Of a DNA stretch of 64,000 nucleotides, positions 45,206 through 55,400 are shown piece by piece (the first letter of the stretch is position 1; each line of letters opens with the position of its first letter). The translations under genes and the position numbers were made by a program. Source of the DNA: Aedes albopictus (lineage: Eukaryota > Arthropoda > Insecta > Diptera > Culicidae); contig NC_085137.1 in NCBI RefSeq assembly GCF_035046485.1, forward strand, positions 503,088,536 through 503,152,535. The letters are read 5' to 3'. The notes under the pieces are model-generated. The model saw only the letters and a list, made by a program, of their open reading frames with translations, ran no database searches and had not been told where the DNA came from.

Positions 45206-47320
45206 GGTAAAATGACTATGCCACCCTGTAGGAATTGCGATAAAGTAACTATTGCACTTGGAGCATTTCAAGAACGGTTTCGACGCCAAATTCTTCCAGA
45301 TGTGCCTGATCCGATTGGATTTCCGGCTGGTATACCTCATCTATGCGCAAGTCGATAAGTTCTGGAAATATTGTAGGTATTCTGGAGAACGGTAATCATC
45401 TCCCGCAACATTTCCGCGAAGGGGTCCTCAGTCTGTGCTCAAAAAAACTATTAAACGCAGACGAGTGCACTTCGTCAGCACAAAGATGGGTGCCGAAGTG
45501 ATTTCCCATTTGATTTTGCTGGAAGTTCGACACTGATGCCGGGAATTGGCGCTAGACTAGGTACAGTAAACTCGTTCAAAATCAACTTTCTGACAGAAAA
45601 TCTTCTCAACAATCACTGTTAACAACATGTTCACGCAATAAGATATCTGATTCAGATAGAAGAAGTGGACGAAAACATTCGTTTTGTTGTGAATTTAGAT
45701 AAAGCACAATTTTGTTTACCTGTAGTGCCGGGAATGGGGTGAAAACCACTATAAAATTTTATTTGATCAGTCAAGCTTAAGAGCTGAAATTCGGGTTTCA
45801 AGATATCCAATCAATTTGTTTGCTTTACTTGGCTAAACAATAATGACCTGAAACGTGTGACAAGAGAAATCGAGGTTTTTGTTTTGTTTTTATTAATGTG
45901 TATTTTAACTAAAAGCTCTAATTCTACACTTAGATATCGAGGTAATTGGTGCTTTCTAGAGTCGCATTAAACAGGCTGCCCGCCAGCCCAGGACAAATAA
46001 TGCCAGCGAAAAGAAAGGAGCAGCAAAAATGTACCGTCGATCGAAGCCGGAATTTCGTTACGGCATGAATAGAGCTCAGAGAAGGAAGTGATGCAGGCAT
46101 AAAATAAATTCCCCAAACAAAACCACCGACGACCGTCGTCAATTTTGGACATTGTTTGGTGTCCTCATGGTCCTCATTTGATTCGACGTTCCAGTTCCCT
46201 ATCTTCGAAGGACGATTATTTCTTCCGTGGCCTTGTTAATACCTCCAGGTGCTACTGTGCTGTTTACGTCACGGCTCTTCTCTTTTTGTATAGAGTTAGG
46301 ACCGTGATCCCCGGGACAAATGTTGTGATAGCAGACGTGTGGATTTTCCTTCTTTTCAGGTGAGTTCAGATGGGTATAGTTGTCTTGATGCGTGGAAGCA
46401 CCTCAATTCCAAAGCAAAATCTCCAGACGACCAGGTTTAAAAAATGTGTCGCTCCTATTCACTCCTCACCTTGAAAGGATCGGATGGGTGGGTTTCTTAT
46501 TTCTTCAAACGGGGTATGTGGTAAAAGAAGCAGTGAGTGGATTAGGACCTTTTGTAATACGAGGAGACTCCAACAAGCACTGCATGGGTGTGTATAAGGC
46601 TTCCAACGCGGCGGTGTTGTTGCAGCTGATGAAAGAGAGTTTGCTTTTTTTATAGAAGTTTTTCGAGATAAGAGGGTCATGTTCAACCATCCATCCATGA
46701 AAGAGAGGGTCTTGACAATGACCTATATTTGAATGGGGACCTGTGGGCTTGCTATGGTAAAATAGATTGCCGACAGGCTGCAGGTATTAACTTGAAAGGA
46801 AGGTAGGTAGAAGTAGTCCGATGTAGTATTTGAGCAGCTATTAGATCAGTTCTATGTAGTTTCCCCGAAAGCATTTTCATTGATCACGTCACTAACGATC
46901 GTCTGTTTGCACATACCGATGATTGTAATTCACATTCCTATGGATCGCAAATGTTCTCGACAGCAGTTAGACAAACAGAGAAGCAAACAACGAGAGTTGT
47001 TAGTTTATGATAATCTCGTCTCGAGTCGCATTCCTCCTGTTTTCAAATTGGATCATCACGAAGATGTTTTTGTTTTGCAGAAGTTTAATCGTTGCGTAAA
47101 ATCCAGTTCGTCAGCTTGCATATTTTTAAGCACAGCAGCGCTTTGGCTGTGCTTCTCCACATTTATTGGCTGCACAGCACACATTTAGTCACCTGCAAAC
47201 CCAATTTGTATTCTGTCGGAGAACACTGCCCGTTTGCTTGCGGCAGTAAACCTCATAATATAATCGAGATTTCCATTTTAAGTCATTCTCCTTGCTCTGG
47301 CTTGTTATGTTTAATATCGT
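45206..47320. other. Apparently single-copy intronic DNA
   Basis: Two kilobases without recognised TEs. Openings on both strands (45930-46152, 46145-46363, 46392-46698, 46880-47188, 47092-47364) show no domain I can name. Confidence 0.35.
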
Positions 47321-47330
47321 ACAGGGCAGG

Positions 47331-47372
47331 GGTTTGTGAACTTTTTCTGGTGGCGACCTATTGAAGGAAATA
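47331..47372 (+). mobile_element. hAT-type terminal fragment
   Basis: CAGGGGTTTGTGAACTTTTT followed by TGGTGGCGACC resembles the CAGGGGTTCTCAAACTTTTT end at 62034. Such ends are typical of hAT elements. No partner end is found nearby. Confidence 0.5.
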
Positions 47373-47649
47373 CCATAATAGTACAGTTTTTTTTTTTTAA
47401 CAAAGGTGCACTACGACGAAGCAGGTACCAGTGATTGTTTTTTGACATTATAATTGCGACAAGTGTTAGTGACACATTCTACCGTGACGTTACAACGTTT
47501 TGACGCGTTACGTTTGAAAAGTGCCTAAAACTGTTGTTATTTTGCGTATTTCTGCTCCTATCTGAATAAATATCGTATAAAATGGCTGGAAGATTATTCT
47601 TCTTTGTTACCTCTAGGATAGGTGATAGGTCATGCAAAATTTGCTTCAT

Positions 47650-48040
47650 TTTTTCGAAGGTGCCTGCAGAAATTTTCCTAGGGAAATTGCTATGTTTGCT
47701 ATGATTTCTCCAAAAGTGTCTGCAACTATTCTTCCACGAATAAATGCTGGAATTCCTCCATGAAATAATGCTACGATTCTACACCTGGAATACCTTGATT
47801 CTTGCTAGAGTTCCTGTTCGTTGGTATTCCTTCGGGAATGCCTCCAAAAATTCCTTTAGAAACTTCTCCTGTGATTCCTCCAGGCATTCCACTAAGAGTT
47901 TTTCTGCATGTCTCCAAATTCCTTCAGAAAATCTTCCGTTGGTTTTTTTTAAATAATTCTTCCAGAGATTTCACAAAAATATCGGGAATTCCTGAAGATA
48001 GCTCATGGTTAAGAAACAAATCTAGGTGTTCCAAAAAAAA
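47650..48040 (+). repeat. 12-bp degenerate tandem repeat, block 13
   Basis: GGAATTCCTCCATG-, GGTATTCCTTCGG- and GTGATTCCTCCAGG-type units. Confidence 0.65.
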
Positions 48041-48119
48041 AAAACTAGTAGTTCCGGTTGCATGATGGTGTTTACGATGTTGGTGAAATTGGAAAATCTC
48101 CAAAAGAGAGAAATTTTCT

Positions 48120-48329
48120 CCATCAACCCTTTTGGGACTTCCTCGGCAGTTTTGCGGGAATTCCTCTAGAAGTTCCTCCGGGAAGCTTTCTAGAAGTTAC
48201 TCCAAATACTCCGGGAGTTCCCTCTAAGGGTCCCTCTAGAAATCCCTCCGAGAATTCCTCTGGAAGTTCCTCTGGGAATTTCGTTTAGAAGTTCCTCTGG
48301 GAATTTCTGTACGAGTTCTTCTGAGAATT
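48120..48329 (+). repeat. 12-bp degenerate tandem repeat, block 14a
   Basis: One of the cleanest arrays: GAGAATTCCTCT, GGAAGTTCCTCT and GGGAATTTCGTT follow each other with exact 12-bp spacing. Confidence 0.8.
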
Positions 48330-48484
48330 CCCAGCTAACACAAAGTCTTATATGATGTTGAATAGGATGCTAATGTGGCGGCCATATGCGTACATGCTTC
48401 CATTTAACCGCGTGTAAAGTGTGCGTATATCGCCTCCACTTTTGCATCCTATGCGACATCATATGCGATGGTGTGTTGACTGGG
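48330..48484. mobile_element. MITE with CCCAGTCAACAC ends inside a 12-bp array
   Basis: 155 bp bounded by CCCAGCTAACAC and GTGTGTTGACTGGG. Internal inverted words ATATGATGTTGAATAGGATG / CATCCTATGCGACATCATAT make most of it palindromic. Partial copy at 28165-28255. Target duplication not resolved in the repetitive flank. Confidence 0.7.
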
Positions 48485-49170
48485 TTCCTCCAGGAGTTGC
48501 TGCGATAATTATTCGAAATTGTTCTAGGAGTGCCTCCGGGAATTTTTCTTGGAGCTCCTTTTGGAATTCCTCTGGGAGTTCCTTTGTGAATTCTTGCAGA
48601 AATTATTCTAGAAATTCCTTTAGGATTTCTTCTTAGAATTCCTACTAGAATTCATCTAGGAGTTTCACCTGGAATCCTTCTAACAGTTCTCCCGGGTATT
48701 CCTCTATGAGTTCATCTAAAAATTACTCTAGAAGATCTTCCGAGAATTTGCACAGGAGTTGCTCTGGGTATTAATCCGAACATTATATGAGTTACTGCGG
48801 GAGCTCTTCTAGAAGTTCCTCTGGGTTCCTCTGAGAATTCCTCTGAGAGTTCCTAAGAGTTCTTCTAAAAGTTGCTCCTAGAATTCTCCTAAGAGTTTCT
48901 CCTGGAATCCCTCTAAGAGTTCTGTGCATATAGAAATTACTCTAGGAGTGCCTCTGGAAATTCCTCCGGAAAGTCTTATGTAAATATTAGGAGTTTCTCG
49001 CGAGAATTTCGGTAGGAGTTCCGAGAGTTCCTATAGTCTAGGAGCTCACCCAGGAGTTTTTGTAGGAGTTCTATCGGGAATCGCTCAAGTAGTTTCACTG
49101 GAAATATTTCTAGGCGTTCCACTGAGAATCCTTCTGGAAAGTTCCTCGGGGAGTTCTTGTAGCCAGTCTT
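48485..49170 (+). repeat. 12-bp degenerate tandem repeat, block 14b
   Basis: Continuation: GGAGTTGCTGCG-, GGAATTCCTCTG-, GAGAATTCCTCTG- and TCCTAGAATTCTCC-type units, with several GAATTC palindromes. Confidence 0.75.
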
Positions 49171-49849
49171 ATTAGAGATCACAGTCATTTGAAACTTTTC
49201 GTCGTTATTCGGCCTCCTTTGTCTCCGACATACACCACACAAGCAATCAAACTATTGTACGAAACAAAAATGTCAAACGAATGCGCTTCACCACGATAGC
49301 GTCTTCGAGAGACGATTTGGTTTTTGTTATTCCTGTCTTCTTCCATAATGAGAGCTGTGTTGGCCAAATGCGTGTCGTATTCAATGCAACATGTAAGAAA
49401 AAAACTATTACGAACATTCATAATCGGAATTGGCTGTAAATCTATGCGAAAAGATAGAATTAGACAAATGTCATCGTGTCAGACGACATTGATTTGACGC
49501 TTTCTTATGTTTATTGAACTTCGTTTTACCGCTCGTGTTGTGTATAAGAGGTAACGGTAGCGCACGAATGTAACAAAGCAAGCTGACACCCGACTGCGGC
49601 AACGAAATGAAGGTAGTGAAAAATGTCGAATGTTTACAAGACTGCTTCTAGCAGTTTTTTTACTTATTCGTTTATTTGGAAGGCTCGGGCGCAAATGTGG
49701 CATAACTGAGCCGAAATCTTTTGTTTTTAGATTGATTTTACATTTTACAATTCATTACTGCCTTAATACTATGTTAGTTTGGGAAGCCTAAGTACTCGCG
49801 GCCGTTTCGAGGTTAAGGATTAAAAAAAAAATGGGAAGGAGGGATTGAT
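49171..49849. other. Mostly unassigned
   Basis: Minus openings 49185-49421 and 49479-49703 have no motif. The part near 49700-49850 may be 3' untranslated sequence of the minus-strand LINE that follows. Confidence 0.35.
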
Positions 49850-50560
49850 GGGACAAATTGTCCATATCTGTAATGGAACCAAAAAGAAAGGACTTTATCG
49901 GTAGACAAAGACAAGAAGAGGATAACCGAACGGGGGCGACGATAGACAGGGCGAACAACAAAACCAAAAGGCGGACAACGAAAACAAGGAACGTATTACA
50001 TCAACTCTGACATCAACACGTTTCAAAAACTGATAAATCAGGTTCATGTATTCCAAATCAAGTCCTGCCAACACTTCTCTAACGGGTTTCTGTTGTTTTC
50101 CTCGGACCCGGAGACTATCATGCAGCTCAGATCAGAACCTCACGATACTCATCGCATCCCCACACGACATGTTCAATATCCTGGTAAGCCACGCCACAGA
50201 CAGAGATATTGCTTTCTGAGAGCCCAATACGGAAGGCATGTGCGTTCAACAAATAGTGGTTGGACATCAGCCGACACATTACACGAATGAAATCGCGGCC
50301 TAAATCCAACCCTTTGAACCATGGCTTTTTCGACACCTGTGGAATGATGGAGTGCAACCATCTACCCATCTCTCCATTTGTGTTGCCAGCTGATCAAGGT
50401 TTCCTGACGGGCCAATGCAAAAAAATCGTCGAACGCGATTTGACGCTCGTAAATATCGCCTTCGCTAGCGCCCACCTTAGCCAGAGAGTTCGCTTTCTCA
50501 TTACCCGGAATCGAGCAATGTGGAGGGACCCAAGCTATGGTGATGGTGTATGAGCGTTAT
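49850..50560 (-). pseudogene. LINE ORF2 C-terminal fragment with RNase H end, - strand
   Basis: Minus-strand frames read the end of an RNase H domain (PG-GNEKANSLAKVGA near 50480-50530). They continue into the conserved LINE C-terminus GRWLHSIIPQVSKKPWFKGL, DFIRVMCRLMSNHYLL and CGVAYQDIEHVVWGC (50127-50369), a zinc-binding-like C/H pattern. RNase H plus this tail is typical of I/LOA-type LINEs. Frames are broken and RT is missing, so the copy is 5'-truncated and dead. Confidence 0.75.
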
Positions 50561-51355
50561 CATCAGAACGTTTTTAGCAGTTCTACTGGAAATTTTTATG
50601 GGCCTTCCTCCAGGAATTGCTCTATGAGTTCCTCTGGGAATGCCACTAAGAGTTCTTCCTAGAATTCCTCAAGGAGTTCTTCCTGAAATCCTTCTAAGAA
50701 TATTCACGGGTATTCCTCTAGAAGTGTCTTTGAAAATTATTCTAGAATCTAGGAGTTCTCCTGTAAATTCCACTAGAAGTTACTTCGGGTATTTTTCTAA
50801 GAATTCTTCCGGGAAGTCCTCTAGGATTTTTATCGAGAATTGCTGTAGAAGCTCAAATTTGAAATTCCTAAAGAAGTTCCTCAAAGAATTCTTCTAGGTG
50901 TTTAACTGAGAATGGCTCTAGGAATTCCTCCAGAAATTCCTCTGGAAGTTGGTCTGAGGGTTCCTCCGGGAATTCTTCTAGAAGTTACTATGAAAATACT
51001 GGGAGTTTCCTGCCAGTATTTCTGTATGAGTTTCTCCGGTAGTTGCTTTAGTCTAGGATAATTGCTCTAGTTGATCCATTGGAAATTCTTTTAGGCGTAC
51101 TAGGCTTCTAGAGCTCCTTGTAGAACTCCTATGGCAGTTTCGCACGGAATTCATTTCGGAAACTCCTGTAGGAGTTCCTCTGGGAATTCCTCTTAACGTT
51201 CTTTCGGAAATTCTTCTAGAAATTCCTATGAAAATACTGGGAGTTTCCTTCGAGATTTTTTCGAATTACTCCGACAATTCCTTCAGGAGTTAAGCTTGAA
51301 ATATCTCAGGAATTCCCCGGGAATTGATGTAGGAGTTCTTCTGGGAATTCGTCTG
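50561..51355 (+). repeat. 12-bp degenerate tandem repeat, block 15
   Basis: GGAATTGCTCTATG-, GAATTCCTCAAGG- and GGAATTCTTCTAG-type units; the opening 50640-50897 is translated repeat. Confidence 0.75.
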
Positions 51356-52370
51356 TACAGCAAACAAAAACATGTGAGATCACATCGAAAACGTTTTGGC
51401 TGCACATCAGTCGCCTCGGAAAAGTGATGTACAAGTAACATCATTTCCACGTAGCACATCAGTCGTCGCTGCTCAAAAGTTTATCTAGCAATTGCTTGAA
51501 CCGGATCTATAAGTTGATCATATATACAAAGAGTGGCCAAAATATATAGTATAGGCTTCTCTAACAAAAAAGTTCAACAAGCTGTAACTTTTCATAGAGT
51601 GCATCACAAATTATCAAATGATTCGTTTACCACTTCTGCCACATACTGCCTGTCTGCAAAAATATAACTTACTCATTACTGAGACAATTGAAAATAGATC
51701 TGCTAGAGACACCACCGTAGTAGCATTACCTATTTACCTTGTTGCAAATCAATGACATTTTGTGCCTACCATGGGGAACCATAATAGAATTCACGATGGT
51801 AAAATTAGACAGACGCCTCGGGAGTTGAATCTAAACGATCCACTCCAAATGACGGATACCCGCATGCAGAATAATAAAACAATCCCCCAGGCCCAGATGA
51901 TTCCCAGTTCAATCGCATTCCTCTTCTCTGTTGACGACGCCGATGAATGAATGGCACAGGAAAAGATTTGTGTAACAAGATGGATCAAACCTCATCGATT
52001 TCGTTATAAATCTTGCTGGTGTCGCCGATTGAGGAAACGACCCCTTCACTTGCTACTAGAAAAATTGATGTTTTTTTTTTTGCATTTCATTTGCCACTTT
52101 TTCATCAGTATGGTTTTTGCTCGACGCAGCCAATATCGAAGGGGTTAGTGATGATATGATCGGTATGTTATTGCTTTCCACAATGTATCTGGCCATCGTT
52201 CCATTTCCCATTCAACTAACTGGCCTTTGTGAGCTTCCGGACGGCGATGATGATGATGATGATGGGGGTTATTCATGCTCACTTTCCTCCGACACCCCAA
52301 CAGATCGTTATTATTTATTGTTGTGACTATCGCAGCTAATGCCTACTATTTCTGCTCTTTTATTTTCCAG
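51356..52370. other. Intron 5' of the first visible Asap exon
   Basis: No TE recognised. It contains a (GAT)n tract at about 52244-52264 and ends in the TTTATTTTCCAG acceptor of the exon at 52371. Openings such as 51762-51950 have no motif. Confidence 0.4.
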
Positions 52371-52443
52371 ACACTTGACTTCGATCGAGAGGGACTGACT
52401 AAGTTGAAGAAGGCAGTTAAAGCAATACACAATTCAGGAAATA
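52371..52443 (+). CDS. Asap: Asap exon a (BAR domain, N-terminal part)
   Basis: 73 bp encoding [20 protein letters not shown] then NSGN, starting in phase 0 after TTTATTTTCCAG and ending phase 1 before GTAAGT. It joins the next exon through a Thr codon (A+CT), giving GNTHVDNEM, which agrees with the Drosophila protein as I recall it. Isolated by 4.7 kb of TE-filled intron. Confidence 0.93.
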
Positions 52444-55400
52444 GTAAGTAGCGTTTCAAACGAATAGGTTTTACGGGTAGGATGTGGCGAATCGTTTTGT
52501 GTGGGGTTAACTGCCATATTCAGGGTGGCCACCGAACCGGGAAAAACGGGAAAACCGGGAAAAAGACGGGAATTCGGAACGACCGGGAAAACGCCGGGAA
52601 TTTGAGATGATTACCGGGAAAATGGTTGCTGAACATAATTGATTTTTTCTTACACCTTATCGATATCTGTATTAGCAAGCTAATTTTAAATGATCGATTT
52701 CATTGAAATCTCTTGCAGTTTTTTTTTGCAATGAATGCAAAAATTGCAATTTTTGCTAAGATTGCATCAAAAATCCAGTTAAAATGCGTTATCTTGGTTC
52801 ATCCTCACTATACCAACATTACATATATTTTGCAGAAAATGTTGTTCATGTTTTTTTCTGGAACGCTTTTTTTTTTGGTATAGAAATAGTTCAAAGTCGC
52901 AAGATAGATAGGATTAAAAATGCATATATTTCAAGAAGCAAACACTTAGAATTAGAGAGTTAGAGTTTTCTCGAAGTCATCCCTAACGGGAGAACCGCGA
53001 AGGTACGGAAGAGAGAGAATGAGTTTTTAGTGGGTCGATCCCACATTTACATCCCATATCTGATCAGCAGATTTTGTCATTCTATAAAAAAGAGAGTTAG
53101 AGTTGGAAAAATTTATCTCGACTCGTTTGAAGACTTAAATTTCCAGAAAACTGTTCAAGTAAAATTTAAGCATTTCAGAAGAAGCAGTGTACCAGTCATA
53201 TTCTTCTGTTCAACGTTCACATTACAATGCCACGATAATGTTCATCTTATCTTCAACATCACCTGACCACCGGAGCAAAGGCGAACAACAAAATGATAAC
53301 AAATTCTGTTACCTGGTTATCATTCGTTTGATAATTGAGTTTGTTATCATTTAAGTTGAATTAAAAACCAACATAACAAAAATGATAACTCAATTTTACT
53401 CAACGAATACCAAAATGCTTATCATTGTTAAGCTTATCAGGTTAAGTTATCATTGAATTAAAGTTGATAACTAGTTGTGTTATACTGTTTTTTTTTTGTT
53501 CTTATTTATGTGTATTTTAACATCACGCTAATTCTACACTTATCAGTGTTATACTGTAATTTATTCAATATTACATTTGGTTATCAACATGAAAAAATAC
53601 AGCTGACTGATAACAGGTTTTGTTATCATTTAGTTGTCAGTCAAAGCTATGTTGTCGACCAAAATAGTAAAAATCTACTTAACCGACATAGCTAACAGAT
53701 GAAAAAAGTTTCTCATAATTATAACCCATTTTTTCAACTATTGCGTCCAATGGGTCTCGAACCCTGATCGAGTGATTATCGGTCGCAGCCGATAGACCCT
53801 TTACCAACGGGACACAGTGAGAGGGAGAGTGGTTGAAGGCTACGCTTTCGTACTGCAGTCGCATTTTAAGATGGAAAGCGGAATCTATTTTTAGATTCGA
53901 GGTCCACCAGACCCTCAGTTTTGGGAAAGCTTTGAAATGTGCGTTTGGAATCTGATAACATATTTTGTTATCATTTAGTATTGTTATGTTATCGCGATGG
54001 ACCAAAATGATTGATAACTAAGTTTGTTGTCATCTGGTTATCATCAATTGGAAAAGATGATAACAAAAAAATAACAAAATGATAATACCGATAACATAGT
54101 TTATTATCAAAGCGATATCATTTAGTTATCCACCTTTGCTCGGGCAGCCTGGTATTCGTTGACGAAGGACTCTTTAAGAGGTCTCAGTCTGATTTTTCAT
54201 CCTCCCAAATCTTTACAATAATCTGGTGGATTGATTGATGTAGCTGCTCGCTGTCGTGCTTAAGAAGTTCGACCGGGAACCCGTCCTTCCTAGCAGCCTT
54301 GCTGTTTTCAGCTTCTTAAGGGTCTTCTAAGTGCTCTTTCCAACTGTCTGCCCCCATTGATTGTTTTGTGTATCAGCAAACTTCCTTCCAGGTAATTACA
54401 CATAGTGAGCACTGGCGTAGTATTGCGCCGCGCACCATTGACAGTTGCATAAAACATCCGCATATCGTTCCTGTTCATGCTTTCCTGCGCTTCAGCAATC
54501 ACACTTTTTTCGTGCTGCCATTGGGTGTTACATACTTCAAAAATGTTCATTTTGAAAAACCGGGAAAAGTTGGAAAATCGTACCGGGAAAATCGGGAAAA
54601 AGACGGGAATTCGAAAACTGAAATTTAGTGGCCACCCTGCATATTTTACTAGGCACTTTAAGTTCGATTTTTTCATGCTGTGTTGTTCAACAATTTGCAA
54701 ATTCCTAATATGAAACAATGTTGCACAATGTTGGTTATGGCAGTAATGAGATCGGGAATCAAAACCTAAAAGCGGTGTAACCCTTTAACTTATATTATTA
54801 CAAGTAAAAACTCATTTCGTTTAAATCTTTTTCATAAAGCAACAACCCTAAAACAAAATTATATCAACCTCTATTAATTGTAATTGCAGTTGTTTTGATT
54901 ATACATATTAGAATTCATAACAAACCCAAGTAAAATTTTGAAGACCTACTAGTCTTACAAAGGTTTTAAGAACTGCAAAAAAAAACAAATAACTTTTAAT
55001 TAGAGTTTTCTATGGTTCTAAAGACTGTTTCAGAAATTATAAATACACTAACGATTAATTGCCATTTCAATTTGAGCATAATATCCAAAAAAGTTTCTTC
55101 TAGCTCTTATAGTAAACATGCTAACGAAGCAAATAATACCAACTTTGTTGATGTTTCTGGTAAAAGTTAAAAAATAGGGCTCTATAAACTGGATGATTAA
55201 AATTTGAAGTTGCACAAAGTGATCAAAAATGTAGCATAGTAGAAAAGAAAAAAATCTCACAGATAAAATATTTAATTTCCAAACACAATAAAAATGGCTG
55301 TATCGAAAATAGAAGATATTTCTCGATTGGTAAAAGTAATTTTTACTGGAATATTTGATCAAGAACCACCATTACGGGCCTTCTTAATACAAAATTTTTT

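Larger units (their letters stand above)
52521..54639. mobile_element. CAGGGTGGCCA/CCGGGAAAA element C, 6-bp TSD, in an Asap intron
   Basis: Starts CAGGGTGGCCACCGAACCGG and ends TTTAGTGGCCACCCTG. Flanked by CATATT (52515-52520, 54640-54645). CCGGGAAAA-type arrays sit at both ends (52538-52622 and 54558-54610, inverted). The left 100 bp are nearly the same as in element B. Contains a GATAAC-rich MITE (53270-54144) and a LINE fragment (54165-54545). Confidence 0.78.

Noticed and set aside
48120..49170. CRISPR-like array of regular short repeats
   Set aside because: Units are contiguous with no spacers, highly degenerate, and in an insect genome.
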